From assembly GCF_001953955.1 (NCBI RefSeq), contig NZ_CP019300.1, positions 1,488,001 to 1,552,000 of the forward strand: a stretch of DNA of 64,000 nt, given 5' to 3'. The notes beneath the pieces were generated by a model. It worked only from the letters and a program-made list of their open reading frames with translations. It searched no databases and was not told where the DNA came from. This DNA comes from Prevotella intermedia ATCC 25611 = DSM 20706 (lineage in GTDB: Bacteria > Bacteroidota > Bacteroidia > Bacteroidales > Bacteroidaceae). The translations under genes were made by a program, and so were the position numbers. Of the stretch, positions 43,028 to 51,103 are shown piece after piece; positions within the stretch are counted from its first letter, which is position 1, and each line of letters starts with the position of its first letter.

Positions 43028-44302
43028 ATGGAACCATTAGCAGAAAGAATGCGCCCCCATACGCTCGACGAGTACGTCGGACAGAGCCATTTGGTGGGTA
43101 AAGGTGCCGTCTTGAGAAATATGATAGACTCAGGGCGCATTTCTTCGTTCATTCTGTGGGGACCTCCGGGAGTGGGCAAAACAACATTGGCGCAGATTAT
43201 TGCCAACAAGCTCGAAACCCCATTCTACACTCTATCCGCCATAGCAAGCGGCGTGAAAGATGTGCGTAACGTGATAGAGAAAGCCAAGAACGGCAGATTT
43301 TTCAACTCGCCCTCCCCTATCTTGTTCATCGACGAGATACACCGCTTTTCCAAATCGCAACAAGATTCGCTGCTCGGAGCTGTCGAAAAAGGAATCGTTA
43401 CACTCATTGGCGCAACTACCGAGAACCCCTCTTTTGAGGTCATCAGACCATTACTGTCAAGGTGTCAGGTATATGTGCTCAAGAGTTTGGATAAAGACGA
43501 GCTGCTAAAACTGCTCACCCACGCCATTACGAACGATGTATATTTAAAGGAAAGGAATATCCAGCTGAAGGAAACCGAAGCACTGTTGCGATACAGTGGC
43601 GGCGATGCAAGAAAGCTGTTGAACATTCTTGAACTTACGATAGAAGCATCGGAAAAAGGCGACGAAGTAGTTATCACAAACGAAAGCGTTGTAGCGTGCT
43701 TGCAGCAGAACCCCTTGGCATACGATAAAGACGGCGAAATGCACTACGACATCGTCTCCGCATTTATCAAATCGATTCGTGGAAGCGACCCCGATGCTGC
43801 ACTCTATTGGCTGGCAAGAATGATAGAAGGAGGCGAAGACCCACAGTTCATCGCCCGCAGACTGATCATCAGCGCATCGGAAGATGTTGGATTGGCAAAC
43901 CCCAACGCACTGCTTTTGGCAAATGCAGCCTTCGATACCGTAACGAAAATAGGTTGGCCAGAAGCCCGAATAGCCTTGGCAGAAGCAACGGTGTATCTTG
44001 CTGTGTCGCCAAAAAGCAATTCTGCCTATCTTGGAATAGACGCTGCATTGGCAGAAGTGCGCGCCAGTGGCAACCAACCCGTTCCGCTCCCGCTTCGCAA
44101 TGCGCCAACAAAGCTAATGTCGTCGTTGGGATATAACGACGGATACAAGTATCCGCACGACTTTCCAGGACATTTTATTGAACAACAATATATGCCCGAT
44201 TCGCTTACCGACAAGCGTTTTTGGCATGCACAACACTCTCCGCAAGAAGACAAACACTATCAATGGATGGTGCAATGTTGGGGAGACAGATATAAAAAAT
44301 GA
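43028..44302 (+). CDS. rarA: Replication-associated recombination protein A (MgsA/RarA AAA+ ATPase)
   Basis: An AAA+ ATPase related to clamp loaders that acts at stalled replication forks. The 424-residue protein begins with the RarA signature MEPLAERMRPHTLDEYVGQ, then Walker A GPPGVGKTT (about 44-52), Walker B ILFIDEIHRFSKSQQ, sensor 1 GATTENPSFEV and the C-terminal tetramerisation domain (YDIVSAFIKSIRGSDPDAAL, then RRLIISASEDVGLANP). Length is normal. It overlaps the next gene by 4 bases (ATGA). Confidence 0.97.
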   Translation: MEPLAERMRPHTLDEYVGQSHLVGKGAVLRNMIDSGRISSFILWGPPGVGKTTLAQIIANKLETPFYTLSAIASGVKDVRNVIEKAKNGRFFNSPSPILFIDEIHRFSKSQQDSLLGAVEKGIVTLIGATTENPSFEVIRPLLSRCQVYVLKSLDKDELLKLLTHAITNDVYLKERNIQLKETEALLRYSGGDARKLLNILELTIEASEKGDEVVITNESVVACLQQNPLAYDKDGEMHYDIVSAFIKSIRGSDPDAALYWLARMIEGGEDPQFIARRLIISASEDVGLANPNALLLANAAFDTVTKIGWPEARIALAEATVYLAVSPKSNSAYLGIDAALAEVRASGNQPVPLPLRNAPTKLMSSLGYNDGYKYPHDFPGHFIEQQYMPDSLTDKRFWHAQHSPQEDKHYQWMVQCWGDRYKK

Positions 44303-45264
44303 AAGATATGAAAATTGTAGATTTAGATGGTTATGCAGCCAACCCTGGTGATATATCATGGGACGGCGTAAAGGAATTAGGAGAGTTTGTATTCTACGAC
44401 TACTCTGAAGAACATCAAATTATAGAAAGAGCTAAAGATGCTGAAATCGTTCTTGTCAATAAAATCAACATGACAAGAGAGATTATAGAGCAGCTACCCA
44501 AGCTAAAATATATCGGCGAATTGGCTACTGGCTACAACAACATCGACTTGCAGGCAGCTAAAGACCACGGTGTCATTGTAACAAACATTCCTGCTTACAG
44601 CACCGACAGCGTTACACAGTTTGTTTTCGCACACTTGCTGAATGTTGCAACCCACGCTGACCACTACGCTTGTCAAACACGCGAAGGTGTTTGGAGTGCC
44701 AAGAAGTCGTTCTGCTATTGGGACGAACCCCTCTTCGAACTTGCAGGAAAGACGCTGGGTATAGTCGGATTGGGCAACATTGGTGCAAAGGTTGCATGGG
44801 TCGGACACATGTTAGGGATGGACATTTCAGCCTATACGAGCAAAAACAGCAGCGACCTACCCGAGTGGATTCGCAAGACCACACTGGAAGGACTCTATCA
44901 TACCGCCGACATTATTACGCTCCATTGCCCGCTGACAAAGGAGAATACACACATGATTAACAAAGATGTATTGGCACAAATGCGTCCGGGAACCATATTG
45001 ATAAATACAGGACGTGGCGCACTTATCGACGAAGAAGCCGTAGCTTCTGCACTGAAGAAGAAGCATCTTAAAGCATATTGTGCCGATGTTATGGAGCAAG
45101 AACCTCCACACAAAGACAATCCGCTGCTGAAATTGCCAAACGCTTACATCACACCGCACATTGCGTGGGCTACATTGGAAGCACGACAGCGATTGATGGA
45201 TATTTGTGTTGAAAACATCAAGGCATTTATTGAGGGCAATCCTCAAAATGTCGTAAACAAATAA
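44299..45264 (+). CDS. D-2-hydroxyacid dehydrogenase (glycerate dehydrogenase-like)
   Basis: A 321-residue NAD(P)-dependent reductase of 2-oxoacids, probably hydroxypyruvate/glycerate. It has the catalytic substrate Arg in LINTGRGALIDEEAV, the dinucleotide motif GIVGLGNIGAKVA (about 152-164), a Glu in ADVMEQEPP and the catalytic His in TPHIAWAT. The N-terminal ATGYNNIDL is typical of the glycerate dehydrogenase branch, but related D-lactate dehydrogenases cannot be excluded. It overlaps rarA by 4 bases. Confidence 0.9.
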   Translation: MKDMKIVDLDGYAANPGDISWDGVKELGEFVFYDYSEEHQIIERAKDAEIVLVNKINMTREIIEQLPKLKYIGELATGYNNIDLQAAKDHGVIVTNIPAYSTDSVTQFVFAHLLNVATHADHYACQTREGVWSAKKSFCYWDEPLFELAGKTLGIVGLGNIGAKVAWVGHMLGMDISAYTSKNSSDLPEWIRKTTLEGLYHTADIITLHCPLTKENTHMINKDVLAQMRPGTILINTGRGALIDEEAVASALKKKHLKAYCADVMEQEPPHKDNPLLKLPNAYITPHIAWATLEARQRLMDICVENIKAFIEGNPQNVVNK

Positions 45265-45294
45265 ACAATAGCACATCACAACATAAAACAGACT

Positions 45295-45930
45295 ATGACA
45301 TTTACAGACCCTAAGTTCGCTGAAACACTTTTAGAACTCATAGAAGGCTTGGGAACACTTGCCTTCGCCATTTCAGGTATAAGGCATGCCGCAGAAAAAC
45401 ATTTCGACTGGTTTGGTGGATATGTATGCGGCATTGCCGTAGCCATAGGTGGCGGAACCATTCGCGACACTATGTTAGGTGTCAGACCTTTCTGGACAAC
45501 CGACATTCGCTATTTGTTGGTTACCACAGTTGCCCTGTTCCTCACAGTAATACTTCGGAAACGTATGAAGAAACTGAACAATGCTTGGTTTGTCTTCGAC
45601 ACCTTAGGCTTGGCATTCTTCACCATTGCAGGTATGCAAAAGACTTTGTCGTTTGGGCACCCATTTTGGGTTGCCATCATTATGGGTTGTATTACCGGAG
45701 TTGCTGGTGGCGTAATTCGCGACGTATTATTAAACAATGTGCCTGTTATCTTTCGCAAAGAGATATACGCTATTGCGACTGTTGCTGGTGGTTTGCTTTA
45801 TTGGGCAATGTTGGCATTGAATTGCAGTATGACTTTTACAGTTATTGCAACTTTCTTCCTTATTGTCTTAATTCGCTTTGTTGCTGTATATTACCACATT
45901 CAACTGCCCACTTTGCACGACGAAAGCTAA
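45295..45930 (+). CDS. Trimeric intracellular cation channel (TRIC) family protein
   Basis: A 211-residue inner-membrane protein with seven predicted helices, made of two homologous three-helix halves. Each half carries the family's glycine motif: AIGGGTIRDTMLG in the first and VAGGVIRDVLLN in the second. Prokaryotic TRIC proteins are homotrimeric K+/Na+-permeable channels; the physiological role in bacteria is unclear. It follows the dehydrogenase by 30 bases and is probably the third gene of the rarA operon. Confidence 0.92.
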   Translation: MTFTDPKFAETLLELIEGLGTLAFAISGIRHAAEKHFDWFGGYVCGIAVAIGGGTIRDTMLGVRPFWTTDIRYLLVTTVALFLTVILRKRMKKLNNAWFVFDTLGLAFFTIAGMQKTLSFGHPFWVAIIMGCITGVAGGVIRDVLLNNVPVIFRKEIYAIATVAGGLLYWAMLALNCSMTFTVIATFFLIVLIRFVAVYYHIQLPTLHDES

Positions 45931-45958
45931 CTTCTTTCTAAAAAAATATTCAAAAAAA

Positions 45959-45990
45959 TTTGGTGGTAACAACAAAAAACAGTACCTTTG
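45959..45990 (+). promoter_or_regulatory. Promoter of tRNA-Arg
   Basis: TTTG at 45959-45962 and TACCTTTG at 45983-45990, 20 bases apart; the start near 45997 lies about 50 bases before the mature tRNA. Confidence 0.8.
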
Positions 45991-46045
45991 CACTCGCAAT
46001 TAAGGAACAACACTAAAGTTCTAAAAAGGCAACCATAAAAAGAAT

Positions 46046-46119
46046 GGTTCCGTAGCTCAACTGAATAGAGCATCTGACTACGGATCAGAAGGTTGTGGGT
46101 TTGAATCCCGCCGGAATCA
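46046..46119 (+). tRNA. tRNA-Arg (anticodon ACG)
   Basis: A full cloverleaf of 74 nt: acceptor stem GGTTCCG with CGGAATC (one G-U), D arm GCTC/GAGC, anticodon stem TCTGA/TCAGA enclosing CTACGGA (anticodon ACG, read as ICG after deamination), and T arm GTGGG/CCCGC with loop TTTGAAT. The discriminator is A and the CCA end is not encoded. It stands alone between its own promoter and terminator. Confidence 0.97.
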
Positions 46120-46120
46120 C

Positions 46121-46154
46121 AAAAGAGTTTAGATGTAACAATCTAAACTCTTTT
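46121..46154 (+). terminator. Terminator of tRNA-Arg
   Basis: A perfect 14-bp stem (AAAAGAGTTTAGAT with ATCTAAACTCTTTT), 6-base loop and a long T-run, directly behind the tRNA. Confidence 0.95.
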
Positions 46155-46358
46155 TTTATTTGCATTTTATGAAAATAGCTCATCTAATATAGTTGGAAGC
46201 CTATTCCAACAACATTAATATAAGTATCATAAACCTGTATATATAAGGTAAGCTCGACACAAGAGTTACGCCAACACGTTATTTATCAGATACTTAAAGA
46301 AAGAACTGATTGTGATTTGATATGCTTATCATCAGAAAGAAGTGAAGTATTTTCTTCC

Positions 46359-46380
46359 AATTCTTACACCAATTTCACGT
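46359..46380 (+). repeat. Orphan end of the MITE-like element
   Basis: AATTCTTACACCAATTTCACGT equals the right end of the 112-bp element at 28095 with two changes. A convincing left partner is missing; the sequence around 46251 (GTAAGCTCGACACAAGAG) is at best a decayed copy. It adjoins copy G of the 188-bp repeat in the same arrangement as copy E and its neighbour. Confidence 0.6.
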
Positions 46381-46411
46381 TATTTTATGAACGAAAAGAA
46401 ACCAATAAAGG

Positions 46412-46599
46412 TGTAAATATTTTTCACAAATATATCTATCACTTAACTACCTAACCATCAGCGCATTACAAAACCTATTGTTTTGCGTTCTAAAAGCGGC
46501 TGTTTTGCAAGGTAAAAGCGTAGGTTTTGTATCGCAAAAGAGCCGCTTTCGCAATGTCAAAGTGCAGTTATCACTTTTTAAGAGAATTATCTTTACAAA
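46412..46599 (+). repeat. 188-bp palindromic repeat, copy G
   Basis: Plus orientation, state as copy A (outer GCGGCT, middle GCGTAG), with a small change in the linker (AAGGT for ACGGT). Similarity to copies A and E continues to the right to about 46700, ending with CTTATACCGAACCAACGT, which resembles the MITE end. Confidence 0.95.
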
Positions 46600-46728
46600 G
46601 TTAAGCAAAAAATCTCTCATTGTTTCATCAAAGAGATTACTAAAAAATGCCTGCGAGATTGCCTATTTAACCTACTTTCTTATACCGAACCAACGTATAT
46701 ATATAAGGTGTATATAAAAAGAAACAAG

Positions 46729-46765
46729 AGGGTGTAACATAATTTACTTTTATGTTACACCCTCA
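46729..46765. terminator. Terminator after tnaA
   Basis: A perfect 15-bp stem (GAGGGTGTAACATAA with TTATGTTACACCCTC) and a 7-base loop, 64 bases past the tnaA stop; T-rich on the plus side and on the minus side (TTGTTTCTTTTT). Confidence 0.8.
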
Positions 46766-46828
46766 TTTTATTGGAGTTTTGACAGAGTTGTTTAGCTTTC
46801 AAACTCTATTAACGATAAAGTTATACTA

Positions 46829-48205
46829 TTATCCGAGTCGCTTCAACTGAACGGTGAAGTGGCGCATCAGCGGAGCTTCCCACTCAATGGCAACACCACG
46901 TGTAACGCTCTCACGACGGTCGAAGACATTCTTCAAGGCAGCTGCTATCACGTTCATGTGGTTATCGGTATATACGCGACGAGGGATAGCCAAGCGCAGA
47001 AGGTCGAGTCCTCCGAAGCGGTTCTCGCCTGTTTCTGGGTCGCGGTCGGCAAGCATATAGCCCACTTCTACACCACGAATACCTGCTTCGAGATAAAGTT
47101 CACAAGTCAAAGTCTGTGCAGGGAACTCCTCTTTTGGTACATGAGTGAGCACCTTGCTTGCATCTACGAAGATAGCATGGCCACCAGCAGGACGCTGATA
47201 AGGGATTCCGTATTCGTCAAGCTTCTTTGCAAGATATTCTACCTGATGGATTCGGGTCTGGAGCATATCAAATTCGGTATTCTCGTCCAATCCCTGTGCA
47301 AGCGCATTGAGGTCGCGTCCGCTCATTCCGCCGTAGGTTACGTAGCCTTCCATTGGAATACAGAACATCTTTGCACCCTCAAACCACTCTTTATTGTTGG
47401 TAGCAATGAATCCTCCCATATTCACTACACCGTCTTTCTTTGCAGACATTGTGGCTGCATCAGCCTCAGCATACATCTCGCGAACAATTTCCTTGATGCT
47501 CTTGTCAGCGTAACCTTCCTCGCGTACCTTAATAAAATAAGCGTTCTCGGCAAAGCGTGCAGAGTCCATAACGACTGGTATGCCATATTGATGGCAGAGT
47601 GCGCAGGTTTCCTTGATATTCTTCATACTAACTGGCTGACCACCCACGGTGTTGTTGGTAACGGTGAGTACCATGAAAGGCACGTTTCCTTTGTTCTCTT
47701 GCAGCACCTTCTCGAGTTTCTTCAAGCAAACGTTACCCTTGAAAGGAACTTCCTTTTGGGTGTCCTTCGCGTCGTCGGTCGTTACGTCAATGGCGTGCGC
47801 CTTACGGCTTTCGATGTGTCCCTTGGTAGTATCGAAGTGCGCATTTCCAGGAATAACGTTACCTTCTTTAACGAGATAAGAGAAGAGCACGTTTTCGGCA
47901 GCACGTCCTTGATGGGTCGGAATAATATACTTCATTCCGAGAATCTTCTGTACTGTCTCCTCGAACTTATAGAACGATGTAGCACCAGCATAGCTCTCGT
48001 CGCCCAGCATCATTGCTGCCCACTGACGGTCAGACATTGAGCCAGTTCCACTATCGGTGAGCAGGTCGATGTAAACTTGTTCTGCCTTGAGTTGGAAAAC
48101 GTTGTAGTGTGCCTCCTTGAGCCACTGTTCTCTTTCTTCACGTGTACTTTTCTTGATTGGTTCAATCATCTTGATTTTCCAAGACTCTGCAAATGGTATT
48201 TCCAT
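46829..48205 (-). CDS. tnaA: Tryptophanase
   Basis: Splits L-tryptophan into indole, pyruvate and ammonia with pyridoxal phosphate. The 458-residue protein has DLLTDSGTGSMSDRQWAAMM (48-67), IPTHQGRAAENVL, the cofactor segment PVVMDSARFAENAYF (210-224) and the PLP lysine Lys257 in MSAKKDGVVN. The choice against tyrosine phenol-lyase rests on GIRGVEVGYML, where phenol-lyase has an Arg (MERG) for the phenol ring, and on MDSARFAEN where phenol-lyase reads YDATRCVEN. Single-gene unit; no TnaC-like leader with a Trp codon is seen upstream. Confidence 0.93.
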   Translation of the reverse strand: MEIPFAESWKIKMIEPIKKSTREEREQWLKEAHYNVFQLKAEQVYIDLLTDSGTGSMSDRQWAAMMLGDESYAGATSFYKFEETVQKILGMKYIIPTHQGRAAENVLFSYLVKEGNVIPGNAHFDTTKGHIESRKAHAIDVTTDDAKDTQKEVPFKGNVCLKKLEKVLQENKGNVPFMVLTVTNNTVGGQPVSMKNIKETCALCHQYGIPVVMDSARFAENAYFIKVREEGYADKSIKEIVREMYAEADAATMSAKKDGVVNMGGFIATNNKEWFEGAKMFCIPMEGYVTYGGMSGRDLNALAQGLDENTEFDMLQTRIHQVEYLAKKLDEYGIPYQRPAGGHAIFVDASKVLTHVPKEEFPAQTLTCELYLEAGIRGVEVGYMLADRDPETGENRFGGLDLLRLAIPRRVYTDNHMNVIAAALKNVFDRRESVTRGVAIEWEAPLMRHFTVQLKRLG

Positions 48206-48427
48206 AATTCAAATTGTTTTTAATTAATAGTGTATAATCGTTATAAGAATATTTATTTCCATTTATGAGATGAATAGGTTTCTGCAGTTGCAAATATACG
48301 CAATTCTTTTTCATTTGTGTATATTTTTCATAAAAAAAATAGTCATTAATAGATATTTTGAATTAAGAATAGTGAATAAGAAGTGAGAAATGGCACGATT
48401 ACTAATTACAAAATTCTAAACATAAGA

Positions 48428-48467
48428 AGCCGCCATCAAGATGGGAATTTCCTTCTTGATGGCGGCT
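48428..48467 (-). terminator. Terminator after nhaD
   Basis: A perfect 14-bp stem (AGCCGCCATCAAGA with TCTTGATGGCGGCT) around a 12-base loop, 27 bases past the nhaD stop. The rest of the tnaA-nhaD gap is A/T-rich and carries a TATATTTG box for tnaA at 48291-48298 (minus strand). Confidence 0.85.
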
Positions 48468-48493
48468 CTTCTTATATATTGCTTTGTCTTTTC

Positions 48494-49876
48494 TTACAAT
48501 GGAGTAGTGAAAATATACGTACGAATGATGTAATAAGAAAGAATACCTGCCAAATAACCTACAAAAGCAATCCAAGTAATCTTCTTCATATACCAACCGA
48601 ATGTTATCTTTTCCAAGCCCATAACGATAACACCAGCCGCACTACCGATAATAAGCATAGAGCCACCAACACCCGCACAATAAGCAAGCAACTGCCAGAA
48701 GATTCCATCGACAGCCATATCGCCCACAGCTTGAATAGGATACATACCCATACTTCCTGCTACCAAAGGTACATTATCTACGATAGAAGAAAGCACACCA
48801 ATAATACCTGTTACGGCATAGTGATTCTCGTCGAATATCGTATTCAATGATTTGCCAAGATTCATCAATACCCCAATCTCTTGCAAGCAAGCAACAGCCA
48901 TCAAAATACCAAGGAAGAACAAAATGGTAGAGATGTCTATACGTGATAAAAGATTAGTTACACGCTTCGCAAAGCTCACGCCATCACCCTTTGTGCGATG
49001 CAAATGACGATAAAACAATTCGGTTACAGTCCACAATACACCCAATACAAGCATAATACCAACAAACGGTGGAAGATGGGTTATCGACTTAAAGATTGGA
49101 ACAAAGCAGAGACCGCCCACACCAACAATAAAGACTGTCTTTCGCTGTTTACTTCCAAACTCGCCCAATTCCGCAGTTTCTGTTTCCGATTGAGCTGCAA
49201 TAGCAAGTTCGCCTTTGAGCATATATTGCATAATAAATGCAGGAATGACCATAGAAACAACTGAAGGTATGAAGATTTCGCTGATAACTCCTGCCGCTGT
49301 AATCGTACCAGCGTTCCACAACATAATTGTTGTAACATCGCCTATTGGCGAGAATGCGCCACCCGAATTGGCTGCAATAATAACCAATGCCGCATAAACC
49401 ATACGGTCTTCCTTATTGTTGATGAGCTTGCGAAGTATCATTATCATAACGATACTTGTCGTCAAGTTGTCCAAAATAGCCGACAGAATGAAGGTCATAC
49501 AAGCTATACGCCATAACAGAGCGCGCTTCGACTTCGTCCTCATAACATTCTTTACCCAGTTGAAACCGCCATTTTGGTCTACTATTTCAACTATTGTCAT
49601 CGCTCCCATCAAGAAGAACAGTGTTGTTGCAGTATCGCCCAAATGTTCTATAATGAGTTTATTAACAAACTCTGTAATGTTGCCTGTCCACTCTGAAGCG
49701 TTTCCAGCGTGCATCAACTGAACAAATGGCGCAGGGTCGAACATATACAATGTCCAACAAAATACAAACATCAACAAGGCAATGGCAGCCTTGTCTATTT
49801 TCACTAAGCTCTCCGTGGCTATCAATGCGTAGCCAAGAACAAAAACGATGACAATCGCGATTGTTAATATAGACAT
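48494..49876 (-). CDS. nhaD: NhaD-type sodium/proton antiporter
   Basis: A 460-residue inner-membrane antiporter that exports Na+ in exchange for H+. About 12 membrane segments are seen, beginning ILTIAIVIVFVLGYALIA. Conserved ion-transporter-superfamily signatures are present: LFFLMGAMTIVEIVDQNGGF, FILSAILDNLTTSIVMIMIL and ANSGGAFSPIGDVTTIMLW, with the second-half copy LSSIVDNVPLVAGSMGMY. A TACCTTTG box lies at 49935-49942 on the minus strand. It fits a sodium-based energy economy (Rnf/Nqr) of oral anaerobes, which is inference. Confidence 0.94.
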   Translation of the reverse strand: MSILTIAIVIVFVLGYALIATESLVKIDKAAIALLMFVFCWTLYMFDPAPFVQLMHAGNASEWTGNITEFVNKLIIEHLGDTATTLFFLMGAMTIVEIVDQNGGFNWVKNVMRTKSKRALLWRIACMTFILSAILDNLTTSIVMIMILRKLINNKEDRMVYAALVIIAANSGGAFSPIGDVTTIMLWNAGTITAAGVISEIFIPSVVSMVIPAFIMQYMLKGELAIAAQSETETAELGEFGSKQRKTVFIVGVGGLCFVPIFKSITHLPPFVGIMLVLGVLWTVTELFYRHLHRTKGDGVSFAKRVTNLLSRIDISTILFFLGILMAVACLQEIGVLMNLGKSLNTIFDENHYAVTGIIGVLSSIVDNVPLVAGSMGMYPIQAVGDMAVDGIFWQLLAYCAGVGGSMLIIGSAAGVIVMGLEKITFGWYMKKITWIAFVGYLAGILSYYIIRTYIFTTPL

Positions 49877-50042
49877 TTCTTTAATTTATTTTTTTAATTG
49901 GTAAATAAAAATTACATACTTTCTAAAACGCCCACAAAGGTATATAAAAGATATGAAGTGGAAAGTTTTTAGCACGATATTTTTACAGAAAATACTCGAA
50001 TATTGGTTTATTTATAGTATATTTGTAGCAAAATACTGTGTT

Positions 50043-50438
50043 ATGGAAAAGAAACAAATAAATGTAGTTTGTGCAGTTATCCGTAAAGGATACAGATACC
50101 TTTGCACGCAACGACTTAGAAAAGGCCCTGACTATACTGCTGAACGTTGGGAATTTCCAGGTGGAAAAGTAAAACCAAACGAAAGCGACCACGAAGCATT
50201 GCGCCGAGAAATAAAGGAAGAAATGGATTGGGACGTCTACGTTGGTGGGCAATTGGGAAGCATAACCTACGAATATCCCGACTTCATCATCACCCTTACA
50301 GCATACGACTGTATGGCACGCAACTACGATTTCAAACTCCTTGCACACATTGATGCGAAATGGTTGAAGCGAGGAGAGTTCGATTCTTTAGAATGGACGG
50401 CAGCCGACAAAGAGCTTATAAAGGAGGTATGGAAATAA
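50043..50438 (+). CDS. Nudix hydrolase, MutT-like nucleoside triphosphate pyrophosphohydrolase
   Basis: The start chosen is the ATG at 50043 (131 residues); an earlier in-frame ATG at 49953 lies upstream of a TATATTTG promoter box (50018-50025) and would add a hydrophobic, non-conserved 30 residues. The Nudix box GGKVKPNESDHEALRREIKE (G-x5-E-x7-REUxEE) is complete. The (deoxy)nucleoside triphosphate pyrophosphohydrolase/8-oxo-dGTPase group is the best match, protecting against mutagenic nucleotides; substrate unproven. Its last bases overlap the next gene by 10 bp. Confidence 0.92.
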   Translation: MEKKQINVVCAVIRKGYRYLCTQRLRKGPDYTAERWEFPGGKVKPNESDHEALRREIKEEMDWDVYVGGQLGSITYEYPDFIITLTAYDCMARNYDFKLLAHIDAKWLKRGEFDSLEWTAADKELIKEVWK

Positions 50439-51094
50439 TAGTAAGCAACGAAATAGAAACCGTTTGTCCCAATTTTGTAGGTGCTTGCGTTGAAGCCAGA
50501 GTGAAAAACTCGCAGTACAGCCAACCGCTTTGGGACGAAATAAATACGCTTGAAGCGAAATTCAAAGCCGAACTTACCACCGAAACACTGAAAGACATAT
50601 CGGGCATTGCTGCCACTCGCCGTGTTTACCGTGCCTGTGGCAAAGACCCTTCGCGCTATCGCCCTGCATCTGAAGCACTTATAAGGCGTGTGTTGCAAGG
50701 TAAAGCTCTCTATCAGATAGACACATTGGTAGACCTTATCAACCTTGCCTCTATGGCATTCGGTTACAGCATTGGTGGTTTTGACGCCGACAAGTTCGTG
50801 GGCAACACGCTCACATTGGGCATTGGCAAAGAAGGAGAACCTTACGAGGGCATCGGACGAGGTATGATAAACATTCACGGACTGCCTGTCTATCGGGACG
50901 AAATAGGCGGAGTGGGCACACCGACTTCCGACCACGAACGCACAAAGATAACCATCGACACCACCCACCTGTTGGTATTAATCAACGGATACGACGGCAA
51001 CGAAGCGTCGGTAAGGCAAAATGCGGAGTTCATTCAACAGCTTTTGCAGAAGTATTGCGAAAGCGACGGTGGCACTTACCATATATATAAATAG
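50429..51094 (+). CDS. B3/B4 tRNA-binding domain protein
   Basis: A 221-residue stand-alone B3/B4 domain, the fold found in the beta subunit of phenylalanyl-tRNA synthetase. The ATG at 50429 overlaps the Nudix gene by 10 bp. Characteristic segments are GIAATRRVYRACGKDPSRYRP, ALYQIDTLVDLINLASMAFGYSIGG and TSDHERTKITIDTTHLLVLI. Free B3/B4 proteins may edit or bind tRNA or amino-acyl adducts, but the function is unknown. It precedes the ligase-like gene by 9 bases. Confidence 0.88.
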   Translation: MEIIVSNEIETVCPNFVGACVEARVKNSQYSQPLWDEINTLEAKFKAELTTETLKDISGIAATRRVYRACGKDPSRYRPASEALIRRVLQGKALYQIDTLVDLINLASMAFGYSIGGFDADKFVGNTLTLGIGKEGEPYEGIGRGMINIHGLPVYRDEIGGVGTPTSDHERTKITIDTTHLLVLINGYDGNEASVRQNAEFIQQLLQKYCESDGGTYHIYK

Positions 51095-51103
51095 GTAAAC
51101 AGA

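Noticed and set aside
46859..48040. A 393-codon open frame on the plus strand opposite tnaA
   Set aside because: It is a mirror of tnaA codon bias; the translation has no family features and tnaA is certain.
46829..48205. Tyrosine phenol-lyase as the identity of the tnaA gene
   Set aside because: The phenol-lyase-specific arginine is absent (GVEVG instead of SMERG) and the cofactor segment matches tryptophanase.
48206..48300. TnaC-type leader peptide before tnaA
   Set aside because: The only short frame upstream (12 codons, starting MEINIL) contains no tryptophan codon.
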